Below, one piece after another: positions 29,911-40,103 of a DNA stretch of 64,000 nt. Source of the DNA: Cognatiluteimonas profundi (GTDB taxonomy: Bacteria > Pseudomonadota > Gammaproteobacteria > Xanthomonadales > Xanthomonadaceae); assembly GCF_009792795.1 (NCBI RefSeq), contig NZ_VKHQ01000002.1:62001-126000 (forward strand). The letters are read 5' to 3'. The position numbers were made by a program, and so were the translations under genes. The notes below the pieces were generated by a model. The model made no database searches. It was not told where the DNA came from and saw only the letters and a list, made by a program, of their open reading frames with translations. Positions within the stretch are counted from its first letter, which is position 1. Every line of letters starts with the position of its first letter.

Positions 29911-30306
29911 ATGGCGAAGAAGAAAGTCGCAACTAAAAAAGCCGCTCCGAAGGCCGCCGCCAAGCCGGCCGCTGCGAAGCCAGCTGCAACCAAGCCAATC
30001 AAGGAAGCGCTGGGCAAGTCCGGCCTGGTTGCGCACATCTCCGAAAACAGCGGCGTGGCGCCGCGCGATGTCCGCGCCGTGCTGAGCTCGCTGGAAGGCG
30101 CCGTGCACGGTTCGGTCAACAAGAAGGGCATCGGCTCGTTCACCCTGCCTGGCCTGCTCAAGATCACCGCCGTCAGCGTGCCGGCCAAGCCCAAGCGCAA
30201 GGGCATCAACCCGTTCACCAAGGAAGAGCAGTGGTTCGCCGCCAAGCCCGCTTCCGTCAAGGTGAAGGTGCGTCCGCTCAAGAAGCTGAAGGACGCCGCG
30301 GCCTGA
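29911..30306 (+). CDS. HU-family DNA-binding protein with Lys/Ala-rich N-terminal tail
   Basis: A 131-residue protein. Residues 1-30 are Lys, Ala and Pro, in repeats such as KKAAPKAAAKPAAAKPAA, resembling the tails of histone H1-like proteins. The rest is an HU/IHF fold with VRAVLSSLEGAVH, GSFTLPGLLKI and NPFTKEEQWFAAKPA; the usual arm motif of HU (GRNPxTG) is replaced by KGINPFTKEE. It probably binds and packages DNA. The start has GGGA 7 bases upstream, and a strong terminator follows, so it is a single-gene unit. Confidence 0.9.
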   Translation: MAKKKVATKKAAPKAAAKPAAAKPAATKPIKEALGKSGLVAHISENSGVAPRDVRAVLSSLEGAVHGSVNKKGIGSFTLPGLLKITAVSVPAKPKRKGINPFTKEEQWFAAKPASVKVKVRPLKKLKDAAA

Positions 30307-30352
30307 TTGCCGCAGGCGCCGCGCAGGCAGCGGCGTCGTCCCGATGCACGAG

Positions 30353-30380
30353 GGGCCGGTTTCGACCGGCCCTTTTTCTT
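30353..30380 (+). terminator. Intrinsic terminator of the HU-like gene
   Basis: An 8-bp stem (GGGCCGGT/ACCGGCCC) with a TTCG tetraloop is followed by TTTTTCTTT, a classical rho-independent terminator. Confidence 0.85.
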
Positions 30381-30436
30381 TGGGAATTCCAGGTGCGCGA
30401 GGTGATTCGCCACCGCATCGATCGCGAGCGCATCGA

Positions 30437-30901
30437 TCAGGGCGTGATCGCGCCGCCCTGCGTCTCCAGCCGCACGGGTTGCGGCACCAGCTGGCCGCGG
30501 ATTTCGCCCTTCGGATAGTTGCTCGTGGTGACAAGCAGGTAGCTGTTGCCCGCACGCACGCTCCCGGCGGCAAGCGGGGTCAGCGTCAGTTCCGCATCGA
30601 CGACCGATCCCGCGGCCTGCTCCATGCGCACGTCCAGTGGCGCCACCGCGGCGCCATTCTCCGCGCTGCTGCCCAGCTGCAGCGTTGCCCCGGTGACATT
30701 CGACGACAGGCCGCCGAAGACCATGGTGAGGCGCACCTTGCCGTCGTCGCTCAGCGTGGCGGTTGCTTCGCCGGTGCCAAGCGAATCGGTCGCCGATACC
30801 ACGCTGGCGCCATCGAGCAGTGCGTGCAGCCGCAGGTCGGCCGCCTGCAGCGAGCCCGCGCTGGCGAGCAGCAGCGTCGCGATCATGCCGGCCATTTTCA
30901 T
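30437..30901 (-). CDS. CHRD domain-containing exported protein
   Basis: A 154-residue protein with an N-terminal signal peptide (cleavage after LQA). The mature part resembles a CHRD domain: LHALLDGASVV, GTGEATATLSDDGK, MVFGGLSS and a terminal GEIRGQLVPQ. CHRD domains occur in animal chordin and in many secreted bacterial proteins, where their role is unknown. It is on the minus strand downstream of the HU terminator and divergent from the following membrane-protein gene. Confidence 0.8.
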   Translation of the reverse strand: MKMAGMIATLLLASAGSLQAADLRLHALLDGASVVSATDSLGTGEATATLSDDGKVRLTMVFGGLSSNVTGATLQLGSSAENGAAVAPLDVRMEQAAGSVVDAELTLTPLAAGSVRAGNSYLLVTTSNYPKGEIRGQLVPQPVRLETQGGAITP

Positions 30902-31044
30902 GACGGATATCCATGGGACAGCTTCCAGACGCTACGCCGCCGACCTTGCGACACCACGTGAAGGTGCTTCCGCCCCGCCGGTTGCCGCGCTAGCATCGGC
31001 ACGCTCGCCAACCATCCACACGTCCGCCAGGATTGGAGTCCGCC

Positions 31045-31485
31045 ATGCGCAAGCGCTTCTGGGTGTGCGGCATCGTCGTCTCGATCGCTGCCATGGCCCT
31101 GGATTTCCTGGTGCATGGCCTGCTGCTGCAGCCCGACTACAACGCCCTTGTCGCCAGCGGGCTGATGCGTTCCCAGGTCGACGCGCAGGCATACCTGCCG
31201 TACATGCTGGCGGCGCACCTGCTGATCGGCTTTGGCCTGACCTGGCTGTACATGCATTTCAGCGGCCCGCATGTCCGCGGCGCAGCTGGGACGTCATTGT
31301 CCCCGGGGCTCCGGTTCGGCGCCGCCATCGCGGTGATGTCGACGATCCCGGGCTACCTGATCTATTACGCGGTGCAACCATTACCCGCGGCGCTCGTGCA
31401 CAAGCAGCTGATCTTCAGCTCGATTGCGATGCTGCTGCTCGGGCTGCTGCTGGCATGGCTCGATCCGGGACGCAAGACGCTGTGA
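31045..31485 (+). CDS. Small integral membrane protein (four predicted helices)
   Basis: A 146-residue protein I do not recognise with certainty. It has four hydrophobic segments at about residues 5-27, 51-70, 91-110 and 119-140, with a short N-terminal basic stretch (MRKR). The start has GGAG 6 bases upstream. It begins a run of three plus-strand genes (membrane protein, 55-residue ORF, lipoprotein). Confidence 0.8.
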   Translation: MRKRFWVCGIVVSIAAMALDFLVHGLLLQPDYNALVASGLMRSQVDAQAYLPYMLAAHLLIGFGLTWLYMHFSGPHVRGAAGTSLSPGLRFGAAIAVMSTIPGYLIYYAVQPLPAALVHKQLIFSSIAMLLLGLLLAWLDPGRKTL

Positions 31486-31555
31486 CTGCGGTCGTCACGG
31501 CCGGTCATCGCCGACATGCCCAGCTGGCGCCCCCTGCGATGACGGGAGTGAGCTG

Positions 31556-31723
31556 ATGGGATCGACACGGATGGAGTGGGCAGCGATCCTGCTGTTGGCT
31601 GACTATGCCCGCGACGAGCCGGTGTACCAGTTCGACGATTCGTTGCTGCAACGCCTGCAGTCGCGCCGCATCGGTGCGACCACCATCGACAACGGCCTCG
31701 TGGTCGTGCACCTGGACCAGTGA
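31556..31723 (+). CDS. Small hypothetical protein, 55 residues
   Basis: An unrecognised short ORF that looks real because GGAG lies 7 bases before the ATG and the stop is 4 bases before the lipoprotein ATG. The peptide is soluble with a mildly hydrophobic N-terminal third (WAAILLLADYA) and a C-terminal IGATTIDNGLVVVHLDQ. It may couple translation to the lipoprotein gene. It could still be a chance ORF in GC-rich DNA. Confidence 0.5.
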   Translation: MGSTRMEWAAILLLADYARDEPVYQFDDSLLQRLQSRRIGATTIDNGLVVVHLDQ

Positions 31724-31727
31724 CGCC

Positions 31728-32420
31728 ATGATGCGTATGACGACAGCGCTCGCGTGTTGCGTGTTCCTGCTGCTGGCCGGTTGCGGCAGGCACGACACCA
31801 CCGTCAATGCCGGAGCAGGGGACGAATCGGATGTCACGTTGCCAAAACCGGCGGCCGCAGGCGGCTCGGTAACCGGAATGCCCAGCAAGCCTGGTCCCGG
31901 ACAGGTTGGTCCGCCTGCCGCGCAGTCATTGCCTGCAGGGGATGCTTCGTCCGCTGCACCGGCGGATGCCCTGGTCGCCGGAATGCCGGCCGATCCCATC
32001 GATGCCGCAGGCGCGCAATCGCCAGACGCCATCGTCATGCCCGCGGAGCCGACCGCCGCCGAGGCCATTGCGGTGGTTCGCGAGTACTACCGGTCAATCG
32101 ATTCGCTGGACTTCGCCCATGCCTGGTCGCTGTGGTCCGACGGCGGACGTTCCAGCGGACAGACGCTCCAGCAGTTCGCCGATGGCTTCGCCAATACCGC
32201 ACACGTGACGATCGATACCGGCGCGCCGGGCAACATCGAGGCTGCGGCGGGGTCGCGCTTCATCCAGGTTCCGGTGACCATCCAGGCCACGACGCGCGAT
32301 GGCGGCACGCAGCGCTACAGCGGCACCTACACCCTGCGCCGCGCAGTGGTCGACGGCGCGACCGCGGAACAGCGCGCGTGGCGCATCGCGTCGGCCGCAC
32401 TGCATCCCGTGCAGCCCTGA
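31728..32420 (+). CDS. Hypothetical lipoprotein with NTF2-like C-terminal domain
   Basis: A 230-residue protein with a lipoprotein signal peptide (LLLAGC, Cys19). Residues ~25-105 are a low-complexity Ala/Pro/Gly linker. The C-terminal part (AIAVVREYYRSIDSLDFAHA onward) looks like an NTF2/SnoaL-type fold and ends ...SAALHPVQP. It is probably anchored in the outer or inner membrane facing the periplasm. The ligand is unknown. The start is at one of two adjacent ATGs (31728 or 31731). Confidence 0.75.
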   Translation: MMRMTTALACCVFLLLAGCGRHDTTVNAGAGDESDVTLPKPAAAGGSVTGMPSKPGPGQVGPPAAQSLPAGDASSAAPADALVAGMPADPIDAAGAQSPDAIVMPAEPTAAEAIAVVREYYRSIDSLDFAHAWSLWSDGGRSSGQTLQQFADGFANTAHVTIDTGAPGNIEAAAGSRFIQVPVTIQATTRDGGTQRYSGTYTLRRAVVDGATAEQRAWRIASAALHPVQP

Positions 32421-32440
32421 ACCGCTGCGCCGACGAGCGA

Positions 32441-32466
32441 CGTTTGCGCACGGACTGCAGCAAACG
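32441..32466. terminator. Weak hairpin between convergent genes
   Basis: A 7-bp stem (CGTTTGC/GCAAACG) with a 12-base loop lies between the lipoprotein and the minus-strand barrel gene. There is no U-run, so a terminator role is only possible. Confidence 0.3.
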
Positions 32467-32475
32467 CAACCGGCA

Positions 32476-34698
32476 TCACAACTCGAATCGGTAGCTCAAC
32501 TTGACCAGCAGTTGTTCGCTGTCGCGCAGCGAGAAGCTGTCGCCGAGTTGCGCGGGGGCATCCTGCGAGAACGGATCGAGCAGGTATCCGCCGCGGCCGT
32601 AGACGACATAGAGGTCGGACAGCGGCGCCAGTTCGTAGCGGTAGCGCACCTGGAAACCGAGGTTGCGCACGCTGAAGTCGCCGATGGGATCCGCGGTCGC
32701 AACGGGCGTTCCATCCGGCTGCGTGCGCCACGCCTGTCGCGTCCGGGCGTCGAGGCCCAGGGCCTGCAGCTTCACCCTGAGCTCCTGCCGCGACCCGATG
32801 GTCCAGTTGGCGCCTGCATCGAACTGCAACGCGCGTTCGTCGAAGCTACCCAGCAGGTTGTCGTGCTGCCAGATCAACCACTGGGGCGTATGTTCCACGT
32901 ACAGCGACGCGAAGACATTGAAGGCGTCGCTGACGAAGTATGTCGGCTTGAACATCGCGCTGAACGCAATGCCGCGATCGCCGAATCCGCTGTTGTTGGC
33001 GGCCACGTTGCCGAACAGCTCCCAGTCGCCCTTGCGTGGGCGGAAGCGTTCGTAATACGCATTGAAGTTCGATCCCATGCGCACGATGCCATTGCCGCGC
33101 AACAGGCGGTCGTCATGGCCAGGCGCATTGACGTTGAGCTGGGCGAATTCGTTCCCGCCATCACGGCGCGTGCTTTGCCGGCTCAGGCGCAGCTGCCGCT
33201 GCAGCGCCAGGCCATGGTCGTTGTTGGTGCCGCTGACGCGGTAACGCCACTCATGGGAGGAATACGCCGAGCTGTCCGGCAAATCGGTGATGCGCTGCGT
33301 CAGCTGGTAATGGGCGTAGTCGAGGTTGGCGCGCGACAGGTAGCCAAAATCGTTCAACTGCAGGCTGTCGCCGAAGTGCATCGCCAGCCACTGCTGGCGC
33401 CAGCCGTGGTCCATGTCGAGATCGGCAACAACGGTCGCGCCACTGCCGCGCGTCGTCTGCCCCTGCTCCACGATGTCGCTGCCAATCAGGCGCGTCTGCA
33501 CGTTGATGCGCGCGGTGGGCCGCCAGCTGTGGTCGATTCCGAACACTGTGGCCGCGCGGCCCAGGTACGGACGATCGACATGCGTGACCATCAGGCCGAC
33601 ATTCTGCTCGTCGAAATCACGCACCAGCCGCATCGCGCTGAACGAACGACCGATGTCGTCGGCTTCCTGGGCCACGAACAAACCGTACTTGTAAGCGCCC
33701 AGGCTGCCATTGAGCTTGACGGCCGCGGTGATATCGCCAGGGCCGCTGCCGTCATCGGCGGGACCCCCGACGCGGCGCGTGTACAGCAACTGGCTGAAGT
33801 CCGAGGGCGTGGTGAACTCGAACAGCCCCTGGTTCTCGGTGAAGAACGGACGCTTGTCACTGTAGAAGGTTTCGTTGGCGCCGAAATTCACCACCAGGTC
33901 GTCGCTTTCGACCTGGCCGAAATCCGGGTTGATGGTCGCGGTCAGTTGCGTCTGTCCGTTGGGTTTCCAGACGATGTCCGCGCCGGCATCCTTGTGGTCG
34001 GTGCCGGCGACGTTGTCGAAGGACGCGACCGCAAACGGAGTGATCGCCAGCAGCGACTGGCTGTATTGCGACACGGTCACCTTGCTGAAATCCGACAGGA
34101 AGCGCGGCCGGGTGTAGCTCGCGGCGGGCCAGGCCAGGCGCTCGCCGGTCGACCCGACCACGCGATCCAGGTAGATCCCCATCGTGCGCTTGCCATCCAC
34201 GCCCTTGCGCATCGGCGCGATGTACCAGGGGATCAGCATTTCAGCCGACCACGTGTCGCCGTCCTCGCTGACGGCGTGCTTCCAGTTACCGTCCCAGTCC
34301 TTGCTGAAATTGTGCTCGTTGGTGATGGTGGCATCGGTGATGCCGTCGGTGATGGTCAGCGTGAAGTTGTATCCGGTGCGGCCGTCGCCATCGAAGTCCA
34401 CCATCAGGTTGACGCGGTCTACCTGGGCATCTTCGTCGCGCTGGGTGCGGCGGTAGGTTCGCGGCACCGAAGCAGGTTGCGTGTTGCGGAATCCGATTGC
34501 GAGGCCCTCTGGCGTCGCCAGGATCCACGCCTGGGTTGGATACGGCGAGGGCGCGCCGGTCAGCGGGTCGACCACGCGAAAATCGGTGACATGCTCGGCG
34601 CCCGCCCATTCTTCGGGCTGGATATGGCCATCGACATCGATTGCCCACGCGGGCATGGCCAGCGCGCAGAGGAATACAAGGCAAAACAGCGTCCGCAT
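32476..34698 (-). CDS. DUF5916 protein: CBM9-like N-terminus with outer-membrane barrel
   Basis: A 740-residue protein with a signal peptide (ending AWA). The N-terminus resembles a CBM9-like carbohydrate-binding fold: IDVDGHIQPEEWAGA, MVDFDGDGRTGYNFTLTI and AEMLIPWYI. The remainder matches the DUF5916 domain, with INPDFGQVESDDLVVN and KRPFFTENQGLF, and has alternating hydrophobic strands ending in KLSYRFEL, as expected for a beta-barrel. It is probably in the outer membrane; its cargo is unknown. It lies 114 bases downstream of the SET gene, with a hairpin between them. Confidence 0.85.
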   Translation of the reverse strand: MRTLFCLVFLCALAMPAWAIDVDGHIQPEEWAGAEHVTDFRVVDPLTGAPSPYPTQAWILATPEGLAIGFRNTQPASVPRTYRRTQRDEDAQVDRVNLMVDFDGDGRTGYNFTLTITDGITDATITNEHNFSKDWDGNWKHAVSEDGDTWSAEMLIPWYIAPMRKGVDGKRTMGIYLDRVVGSTGERLAWPAASYTRPRFLSDFSKVTVSQYSQSLLAITPFAVASFDNVAGTDHKDAGADIVWKPNGQTQLTATINPDFGQVESDDLVVNFGANETFYSDKRPFFTENQGLFEFTTPSDFSQLLYTRRVGGPADDGSGPGDITAAVKLNGSLGAYKYGLFVAQEADDIGRSFSAMRLVRDFDEQNVGLMVTHVDRPYLGRAATVFGIDHSWRPTARINVQTRLIGSDIVEQGQTTRGSGATVVADLDMDHGWRQQWLAMHFGDSLQLNDFGYLSRANLDYAHYQLTQRITDLPDSSAYSSHEWRYRVSGTNNDHGLALQRQLRLSRQSTRRDGGNEFAQLNVNAPGHDDRLLRGNGIVRMGSNFNAYYERFRPRKGDWELFGNVAANNSGFGDRGIAFSAMFKPTYFVSDAFNVFASLYVEHTPQWLIWQHDNLLGSFDERALQFDAGANWTIGSRQELRVKLQALGLDARTRQAWRTQPDGTPVATADPIGDFSVRNLGFQVRYRYELAPLSDLYVVYGRGGYLLDPFSQDAPAQLGDSFSLRDSEQLLVKLSYRFEL

Positions 34699-34779
34699 CG
34701 ACTCGTCCCGGTGAACAGCACGCGTACGGTACGCATGTCGACGCCAGCAACCGACTGGCGAAAGTCATGGCAACCCGAA

Positions 34780-34804
34780 GGCCCGCGACTGCATCACGCG
34801 GGCC
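34780..34804 (-). terminator. Hairpin downstream of the SET-domain gene
   Basis: An 8-bp stem (GGCCCGCG/CGCGGGCC) with a nine-base loop lies just after the SET gene on the minus strand. It has no strong U-run. Confidence 0.4.
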
Positions 34805-34812
34805 GGCGATCC

Positions 34813-35277
34813 TCAGCGCTTGGGCTTGAGCATCGTCCCGGTGCAGTTCTTCGCACCGCAGCGGCACGCCCAGATCTTCTTCAGGCGCGCGGTGTGCGGC
34901 TCCTCCAGGGTGATGCCGTAGTCGTACGTCAGCTCTTCACCCGGCTTGATCGCGCGCATCGCCTCGATGAAGACGCGTGATTTCCTGGGATCGTTCTCGT
35001 TTTCATCGAGAACCGCTTCGCAGTTCGGCTTGCAGCTGTGGTTGATCCAGCGGGCGCTGTTGCCGGAAAAATTGGCGTCGATGACGTATTCGTCGTTGAG
35101 CGTGAACAGGAACGTGTGTCCGCTGTCGGCATCGCCGCTATCGCCCGCATCGACATCCGCGTGGGTGCGACGCTTGCCCTTGTATTCGATGACGCGCTCG
35201 CCCTTGGCGATCGGCGCCAGCGCGAACACGCCATTGCCATGGATTTGGGATTTGCGGGCGGCGATCTTGCGGGGCAT
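34813..35277 (-). CDS. SET domain protein-lysine methyltransferase
   Basis: A 154-residue bacterial SET protein. Motifs are the cofactor-binding HGNGVFA, NHSCKPNC (Asn79 onward), ELTYDYG with the catalytic Tyr, and a post-SET-like CRCGAKNCTGTM that would bind zinc. It should transfer methyl groups from S-adenosylmethionine to lysines, but its substrate is unknown. It has no signal peptide, so it acts in the cytoplasm. The Lys-rich HU-like protein 5 kb away is a possible but unproven substrate. It is divergent from the cytochrome gene. Confidence 0.9.
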   Translation of the reverse strand: MPRKIAARKSQIHGNGVFALAPIAKGERVIEYKGKRRTHADVDAGDSGDADSGHTFLFTLNDEYVIDANFSGNSARWINHSCKPNCEAVLDENENDPRKSRVFIEAMRAIKPGEELTYDYGITLEEPHTARLKKIWACRCGAKNCTGTMLKPKR

Positions 35278-35400
35278 GCGCGGATTCCTGTTGTGCGAGG
35301 CCTATTGTCGCGCGTCGTCGCTCTCCCGGCCATGCCTTGGCCGGTTCGCCATCGACATTGCGTAAAAAGGCACGTCCTCCCATTGACAGCCGTGAACGCC

Positions 35401-35952
35401 ATGCGCCCGAATCCCGCACCCACCCTGCTCTCCTTCGCAGTCCTGTTCGCCATCGCTGGCTGCATGGATGCCGTCGACAGACCCGACGCTGCCCGCGCAG
35501 CGCAAGCAATCGGCGCAGCGGCGCCGATGACCGACACCGAACTGCTCGCGCGCGGCGAATACATGGTGCGCATGGGAGGCTGCAACGATTGCCATACGCC
35601 CGGATGGAACGACAGCGCCGGGCAGTTGCCGACGCAACACTGGCTCACCGGCTCGCCGCTCGGCAACAAAGGCCCGTGGGGCACGACGTATCCGGCCAAC
35701 CTGCGCCTCAAGGTGGCGGACATGGATGAGGCCACCTGGATGAGCTACACCGCGAACCTGCACACCAGGCCCTTGATGCCGGACTTCGCCGTCCGTGCGA
35801 TGCATGAGGAGGATCGGCGCGCCATCTACCGGTTCATCCACTCGCTGGGCCCTGCCGGGCAGCCTGCGCCGGCTTTCCTGCCGCCCGGTCAGGATCCGTC
35901 GCCACCCTACCTGGAGCTGGTGCTCCCGCCGGCCCCGCCAGCCGGACACTGA
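35401..35952 (+). CDS. Cytochrome c family lipoprotein
   Basis: A 183-residue exported protein with a lipoprotein signal (IAGC, Cys21) and one heme site CNDCH (Cys61, Cys64, His65). A Pro-rich tail ends the protein. Related single-heme proteins act as electron carriers or as subunits of alcohol/aldehyde dehydrogenases. No dehydrogenase is nearby, so the partner is unknown. The ATG at 35401 fits the lipoprotein signal, though the ribosome-binding site is weak. Three genes in the area have signals for export. Confidence 0.85.
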   Translation: MRPNPAPTLLSFAVLFAIAGCMDAVDRPDAARAAQAIGAAAPMTDTELLARGEYMVRMGGCNDCHTPGWNDSAGQLPTQHWLTGSPLGNKGPWGTTYPANLRLKVADMDEATWMSYTANLHTRPLMPDFAVRAMHEEDRRAIYRFIHSLGPAGQPAPAFLPPGQDPSPPYLELVLPPAPPAGH

Positions 35953-35971
35953 CCCATCTGGTTTGACCTGC

Positions 35972-36006
35972 TTGGCCCGGAGGCCTGGAAACCGTACAAT
36001 TTCGGT
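35972..36006 (+). promoter_or_regulatory. Promoter and putative operator of the SUF operon
   Basis: TTGGCC (35972-35977) and TACAAT (35995-36000) are 17 bases apart. An imperfect inverted repeat, ACCG at 35991-35994 and CGGT at 36003-36006, straddles the -10. This is a sensible site for the Rrf2-type regulator encoded 27 bases later to repress its own operon. The regulator binding is inferred. Confidence 0.5.
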
Positions 36007-36026
36007 ACGCTTTCCGGGCCATCCGC

Positions 36027-36476
36027 ATGTTGCGCGTCACCAAGCTCACTGACTACGCCACCGTCGTCCTGACCGTCCTGGCCGCCCAGCCGGGACGCGT
36101 GCTCAGCGCGTCCGAACTGGCCGAACAGGCGGGGCTGGAGGCACCCACGGTCGCCAAGCTGCTCAAACCGCTGGCGCAGGCCGGACTGGTCGCCGCGTTC
36201 AGGGGCACCCACGGCGGTTATCGCCTGGCCCGACCCGCCGAGGACATCTCGCTGATCGCAGTCGTCGAAGCCATGGAGGGTCCGCTCGGCATGACCGAAT
36301 GCAGCCTGCATGGCGGCTCCTGCGGCATCGAACAGTCCTGTGGCGTGCGCGCCAACTGGCGACGCATCAACGACGTCGTCGCCGATGCGCTGCGCGGCGT
36401 CACCCTCGCCCAGATGCTCGCCCCACCGCCCGGCAACCCTCGCAAGAGCATCCCGGCATTGCTCACGATGGCCTGA
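36027..36476 (+). CDS. Rrf2 family SUF system Fe-S regulator
   Basis: A 149-residue Rrf2 (IscR-like) repressor. The winged helix starts [19 protein letters not shown] and includes [15 protein letters not shown]. Cys92, Cys99 and Cys105 match the three cluster-binding Cys of IscR (spaced 7 and 6). It likely senses Fe-S status and represses the suf genes when clusters are plentiful. It is first in the operon and starts 8 bases before sufB. Confidence 0.93.
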   Translation: MLRVTKLTDYATVVLTVLAAQPGRVLSASELAEQAGLEAPTVAKLLKPLAQAGLVAAFRGTHGGYRLARPAEDISLIAVVEAMEGPLGMTECSLHGGSCGIEQSCGVRANWRRINDVVADALRGVTLAQMLAPPPGNPRKSIPALLTMA

Positions 36477-36484
36477 GGACAGAC

Positions 36485-37936
<1,452 letters not shown>

Positions 37937-37950
37937 CGTATTGCTTGACC

Positions 37951-38050
37951 CCTTCTCCCGCGTTGCGGGAGAAGGTGCCGAAGGCGGATGAGGGCGCTCC
38001 GGCAGTGCAAAGCGTCCTCCCCCAAACCCTGTCCCGCAAGCGGGACAGGG
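37951..38050. repeat. Pair of REP-like palindromes in the sufB-sufC gap
   Basis: Two perfect 11-bp inverted repeats lie in the 134-base gap: CCTTCTCCCGC/GCGGGAGAAGG at 37951-37975 (3-base loop) and CCCTGTCCCGC/GCGGGACAGGG at 38027-38050 (2-base loop). They are joined by a GGCGGATGAGGGCGC segment. This layout matches a family of intergenic repeats that I recall from Xanthomonadaceae. As RNA they would form two strong hairpins between sufB and sufC. Neither has a U-run. Confidence 0.75.
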
Positions 38051-38070
38051 GCTAACGAACTGGAACCAAG

Positions 38071-38837
<767 letters not shown>

Positions 38838-38838
<1 letters not shown>

Positions 38839-40103
38839 TGAGCGCACTGCTCGACTCGCTCGCTGCCTCCTTCCGCGGTAACGCCACGCAGCGCAGCGTC
38901 CTGGACGCGGCGTTGCGCGACGGTCTTCCCGGCGCGCGCAACGAGGCATGGAAATACACCTCGCTGCGGTCGCTCGAACGGCGCAGCTTCGTCGCCACCG
39001 GACCTGAGGCCAGCGAATTCGATGCTGCGTTGCTTGCGGACATCCCCGCGCCGCGGCTGGTCTTCGTCAACGGGCGCTTCGACGCGCGCCACTCGGACTG
39101 TGCCGAGCTGCCGGCGGGCGTCGTGTTGCGCCCGCTGTCCGACGGCCCGACCGCCAACGACGATGCCATCGATACGGACTTGCGCGCCCCGCGGCGCGAG
39201 GCCGCCGTATTCGAGCGGCTGGCCACGGCACTGGCCGATGAAGGCGTCGTTCTGCAGGTGGCGGCAGGTATCCGCACGACGACACCGCTGCACCTGGTCT
39301 TCGTCGGCATCGCGGCAGCGGCGGACGTGGCCTCGCACGCCAGGCACCTGGTCGATGTGGGCGCAGGAGCGAGCGTCGCCGTCGTCGAGCACCAGTTGCA
39401 CGGCGGCGACCACGCCAACCTGTCCAACGCTTTGATGCACGTGCGCCTGGCCGCTGGCGCCGAACTGCTGCACGCGCGCGTCCAGGACGAATGCGTCCGC
39501 GCCACGGTGATCGCGCAGACGATGGTCGTGCTCGCCGCCAGCGCGCGTTACCAGCGCATCGACATGGAGCTGGGAGCAGGCTTGTCGCGCCACGACATCG
39601 GCATCAGCCTCGATGGCGACGACGCACGGGCATCGGCCAACGGGATCCTGCTGGGAACCGGCAGGCGCCATCTCGACACGCGGCTCGGTGTCGAACATCG
39701 CGGCCGCGACACGTCCTGCGACCTCGTCTGGCGTGGCCTGGGCGCGGGCCGCAGCCGCACCGTGTTCCGCGGCGGCATCGTCATCCATGCCGGTGCGGAT
39801 GGCGCCGATGCGCGCCTGGCCAACAAGAACATCCTGCTCGGCGAAGGTGCCGAGATCGATACGCAGCCCGCGCTGGAAATCCACGCCGACGAAGTCAAGG
39901 CGGCGCACGGCGCAACCGTCGGTCGACTCGATCCGACCGCCCTGTTCTACCTGCGCTCGCGCGGTTTGCCGGAGCCCGATGCACGACGCCTGCTCACCGG
40001 CGCGTTCTGTCGCGAGATCACCGAGGGCGTGTCCGACCCGACGGTCAGGGACGTGCTGACACGATCGCTCGAGCGCGCGCTGGCGACACTGGAGATCGGA
40101 TGA
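38838..40103 (+). CDS. sufD: Fe-S cluster assembly protein SufD
   Basis: A 421-residue SufD. Family features include NEAWKYTSLRSLERR near the N-terminus and, in the C-terminal part, EGAEIDTQPALEIHADEVKA, HGATVGRLDPTALFYLRSRG and ITEGVSDPTVRD. It pairs with SufB to make the scaffold. The stop overlaps the sufS ATG by four bases (ATGA). Confidence 0.96.

Noticed and set aside
32299..34980. An 893-residue plus-strand frame opposite the DUF5916 gene
   Set aside because: The minus-strand gene has a signal peptide and domain matches; the plus frame has none.
30437..36000. Possible genomic island
   Set aside because: Base composition by eye matches the flanks, and there is no integrase, tRNA or direct repeat to mark an insertion.
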